A DNA stretch of 21,061 bases from Dipylidium caninum. Lineage: Eukaryota > Platyhelminthes > Cestoda > Cyclophyllidea > Dipylidiidae. Below are positions 18,779-21,061 of this stretch, in pieces. Numbering within the stretch: position 1 is the first letter of the stretch; each line of letters opens with the position of its first letter. The notes beneath the pieces were generated by a model. The model saw only the letters and a list, made by a program, of their open reading frames with translations, ran no database searches and had not been told where the DNA came from. The stretch spans positions 1 through 21,061 of the forward strand of contig QEYB01001215.1 of NCBI GenBank assembly GCA_017562135.1, in the 5' to 3' direction. A program made the position numbers and the translations under genes.

Positions 18779-18796
18779 GTTTGTTTTCCTCTCTGA

Positions 18797-19153
18797 AGTT
18801 GCAGTTGAATAAGACTTCGATAAGAGCCGATGTTAGTAGCGTGTAAGCAAACCCCAAATTTGGCTGGTCGGAATGTTCAACTTCCACCGTTTGTGTCGCC
18901 ACAATTAACATTCGGTGCTGTAATAAAAAGGAGAAAATATGCGAGACGGACAGTTAGTTAATGTAAGTGAGTTGATATTGGAATTACGTAACAGCCGCGA
19001 GATCTCTCGTACATACGATGAAATTTAATGCGCAGATAAAAAGCAGATCATAAACAGAATCGTCGACTAAATGCGAATAGCAAATGGGAAGTTAACCGCT
19101 GTTAAAAAAGCGTGGATATTAAGTATGCCATCACAAAGCCGAACTCCAGTCAG
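18797..19153. other. Unassigned DNA
   Basis: No gene or repeat recognised. If 18427-18778 is an internal exon, this would be intron. Confidence 0.4.
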
Positions 19154-19657
19154 TCAGCATACCCTGCACGTCGGACAAATGGCATGGGGGAAGACATGAT
19201 GTGAACAGGCCACATCCAGCCGTGGATAGCATGAGATGAGGAGCTGCGAACTTACAGTCCTCAATTTGGCCTGCAGTGTTTTTCGCACCACATTCCTGAC
19301 TTCTACGCCCTCGTTGCACAACACGCTTCTGTCAGTTTCCATTTGCCTTCTCACCTGCCAATCTACGGTCAGGTAAACCAACGCCAGAAATCGGAAGACG
19401 CTCATAAAGCGTTCCAATTTAATGGGTAGCCCGCGCAGCTCACAGGATCGCATCAACTCGAATGCTTTAAGAATTCACAAGCGCAGAACAAGTGCCGTAC
19501 TGTACGCATGCACGCACCCTTCGTCAAGTCCCTGCATAAGGAGTCGCTCTAGTCTTGGGGCCACTTCAGTCCTTTCATTGAGTTCGCGATGCCTACGGAC
19601 TGTCCTGAACCTGGAACCGTGTTTAAGCTGGCTATTTTCTGCGTTCCAGAGTCTCAC
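19154..19657 (-). pseudogene. Candidate coding remnant with one in-frame TGA, unknown product
   Basis: On the - strand one reading frame runs for 176 codons from 19681 down to 19154 with only a single internal stop, a TGA at 19477-19475. About eight stops would be expected by chance, so this may be a decayed exon, a pair of exons or an element remnant. Upstream of the stop it reads as a charged helical segment (LNERTEVAPRLERLLMQGLD, EGCVHAYSTALVLRL). Downstream it continues ILKAFELMRSCELRGLPIKL and a hydrophobic stretch (FRFLALVYLTVDWQ) ending at a consensus donor CAG|GTGAGA (GT at 19354-19353). After that come several Cys and His residues (ending CPTCRVC). I recognise no family. Frames on the + strand here look like antisense shadows. 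Confidence 0.3.
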
Positions 19658-19678
19658 CGTCGAGTGAGAGTGAGACTC
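19649..19678. other. Short perfect inverted repeat (9-base arms)
   Basis: GAGTCTCAC at 19649-19657 pairs with GTGAGACTC at 19670-19678 across a 12-base spacer, which is itself GAGTGAG-like. As RNA or single-stranded DNA it could form a hairpin. There is no T tract after it and no promoter context, so I give it no function. Confidence 0.45.
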
Positions 19679-19681
19679 GAT

Positions 19682-20710
19682 TTAGACCGGTTCCCACTGG
19701 CCTTCGCCTGTCTCTTCAATTAACCGCCTAGCCGCAATGATGGAACAGTGACTAACACGTAGATTCAAGATAACAAAAGCTACGTTGTGAGAGAGTGTCG
19801 AAGCGAGCCAGAAGGCGTGCTTCACTTACTCACAGTGATTACATCCATGGCGATATCGTCAAGATCTTACTATAATGCTCTCTGTCTAGTTATTTTCGTT
19901 CCTAGTGAAGAAAGAGGCCAGACCAAGTATATTGTTGGAAGCCCTAACCATTGAAATGTAGACCATGAGTTATTCAACAGACCTACTGAGTTCAGCGGGC
20001 GATCATCAGCGTTTATTCAGCATTACCACCAAAACAATCTCCCTCCAATGGCTTCCCAGATCTCAGACAGTACTTTTCAGTTATTCGACCCCAGAATGTA
20101 GGTTGTGTGTTTTTTGAGAAGGCGCCAATGTTGTGGATGATAAGTTGCTCCATATACAGACCTCTCCCCAAAGGTTGAGGCTTGTAGTGTGCCATTCCAC
20201 TGCGTTAAGCCAGTCAACTTGCTAGAGCGCATAGCATTCATGTCTGCTCACGATCTGGGACGCGAGCAGTTGATCATTTGGTCGTTCTCGCAGTCCACTT
20301 GTCCTCATTAGGAAGTAGGTTTGATGCCATTCATGGGAAAACCTGTGGTTCCTGCTTTACCCAGTCTTTTGTGCTCGAGTCCCCGCGACAAGGCTGCGCA
20401 CATATTCGATCTGACGCTTGATGGTGCTTCACACCCCATCAGTCTGACCGGCCTATGCATCATTGCCAAACTTCTTCGCTTCTAAGCTGATACTAACTAC
20501 TGTCCTGCAAATATTCATTCCCTATTTCCTTCAACTAAGCCACATCGCCTTTGGCATGGGTGCATGCAATGATCTTCATCGTGCATTTACTCAGAGAAGC
20601 TCTTTTGCTTCAATCTGGCTGGCTGAAAAGAGATGTCCGGGCAAATATAATTGCAAATACTCTAGTAAAAAGATGGTTTGCCATGATCACCATTAAAATT
20701 ACGTTTTCAG
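19682..20710. other. Unassigned DNA
   Basis: I see no supported gene. A 60-codon - strand frame (20195-20013) and a 77-codon + strand frame (20463-20696) have no recognisable motif or splice support. No repeat partner in the window was found. Confidence 0.4.
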
Positions 20711-20832
20711 GTCCTGTATTTTTGCACCCTATTAGAGAGGCAGCTGAAGTGAAGGAAAGTATAGACGAGAAGGAGAAGTGTTTGGTGGCCAAAAATAAGG
20801 GATGCGATATTCAGTTCCGCAGTGACTTATAG
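20711..20832 (+). CDS. Candidate terminal exon, unknown product
   Basis: A modest acceptor (ATTACGTTTTCAG, AG at 20709-20710) is followed by about 40 codons ending at TAG 20830-20832. The peptide is charged and helix-prone in the middle (REAAEVKESIDEKEKCLVAK). The same frame is open upstream to about 20551 without an acceptor; there it is hydrophobic and less protein-like. No AATAAA is visible in the next 200 bases. The piece is short and may be accidental. Confidence 0.17.
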
Positions 20833-21061
20833 TAAAGTAGCCGCGTTATCCCAGTACGGTGCAGCATGAGAAACACAATGGTATGCTGCATGAGCAAACG
20901 ACGAAGAGAGCTCCAGCTACCGACGACTCTTGTATGCGTCACCCCGTTCCCTCATCCATCCCCATTGTACGCCGATTCCCCTCCTTTACCGATCTCTATC
21001 ACGCCACCAACACAACCGTGGCATTCCTGCCTTTCTTATCGCCAATCAGATGTTAAAAAAT
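20833..21061. other. Unassigned DNA at the window end
   Basis: A 65-codon ATG-started frame (20859-21056) has no recognisable motif and ends five bases before the window edge. I see nothing else. Confidence 0.35.

Noticed and set aside
1..21061. Bacterial operons, phage genes, CRISPR arrays, integrons or toxin-antitoxin modules
   Set aside because: There are no long frames, no gene packing, no Shine-Dalgarno spacing and no direct-repeat/spacer pattern anywhere on either strand.

Overview
This looks like a stretch of animal-type eukaryotic nuclear DNA, mostly non-coding. No reading frame on either strand exceeds 147 codons. There are no operons, no ribosome-binding-site spacing, no rRNA or tRNA genes, no CRISPR array and no recognisable prokaryotic, viral or transposase protein. 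CpG dinucleotides are frequent by eye, so the genome is probably not heavily CpG-methylated; base composition is moderate (GC judged by eye in the mid-40s percent). An invertebrate is likely. A parasitic flatworm is my guess from composition and repeat style only, and no marker gene confirms it.

The best supported features are old, diverged interspersed repeats that I found by comparing the window with itself. Family A is a direct pair at 483-932 and 2171-2648. Family B is a direct pair at about 6780-7555 and 10325-11155. Family D is an inverted pair, 5235-5735 (+) and 15165-15705 (-), with partial copies at 9508-9635 (+), 12746-12867 (+) and 13431-13498 (-). Family E is a short direct pair at 4738-4810 and 13851-13936. 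A 177-base unit is duplicated in tandem at 6347-6668. Together these cover roughly 4 kb. Copies differ by many 1-3 base indels as well as substitutions, which fits neutral decay of dead elements, or possibly residual indel errors in the assembly.

There is no gene I can name. Several short open stretches have protein-like composition, and some are flanked by plausible splice or polyadenylation signals: 1027-1323, 3796-4092, 4375-4593, 4957-5181, 8668-9018 (AATAAA 27 bases after its stop), 9894-10288 (two frames), 13145-13345, 17330-17602 (-), 18427-18778 (the best exon candidate), 19154-19657 (-, one internal TGA) and 20711-20832. All are low-confidence exon or pseudogene candidates, because frames of 60-140 codons are expected by chance in 21 kb.

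The most interesting thread is family B. Its two copies share a 20-codon patch in which most differences fall at third codon positions, and weaker similarity continues upstream into coding-like frames (shared L-x-G-Q-(M/L)-L-N-T). This suggests the remains of a protein-coding mobile element or gene duplicate rather than a purely non-coding repeat. I see no convincing new biological system in the window.
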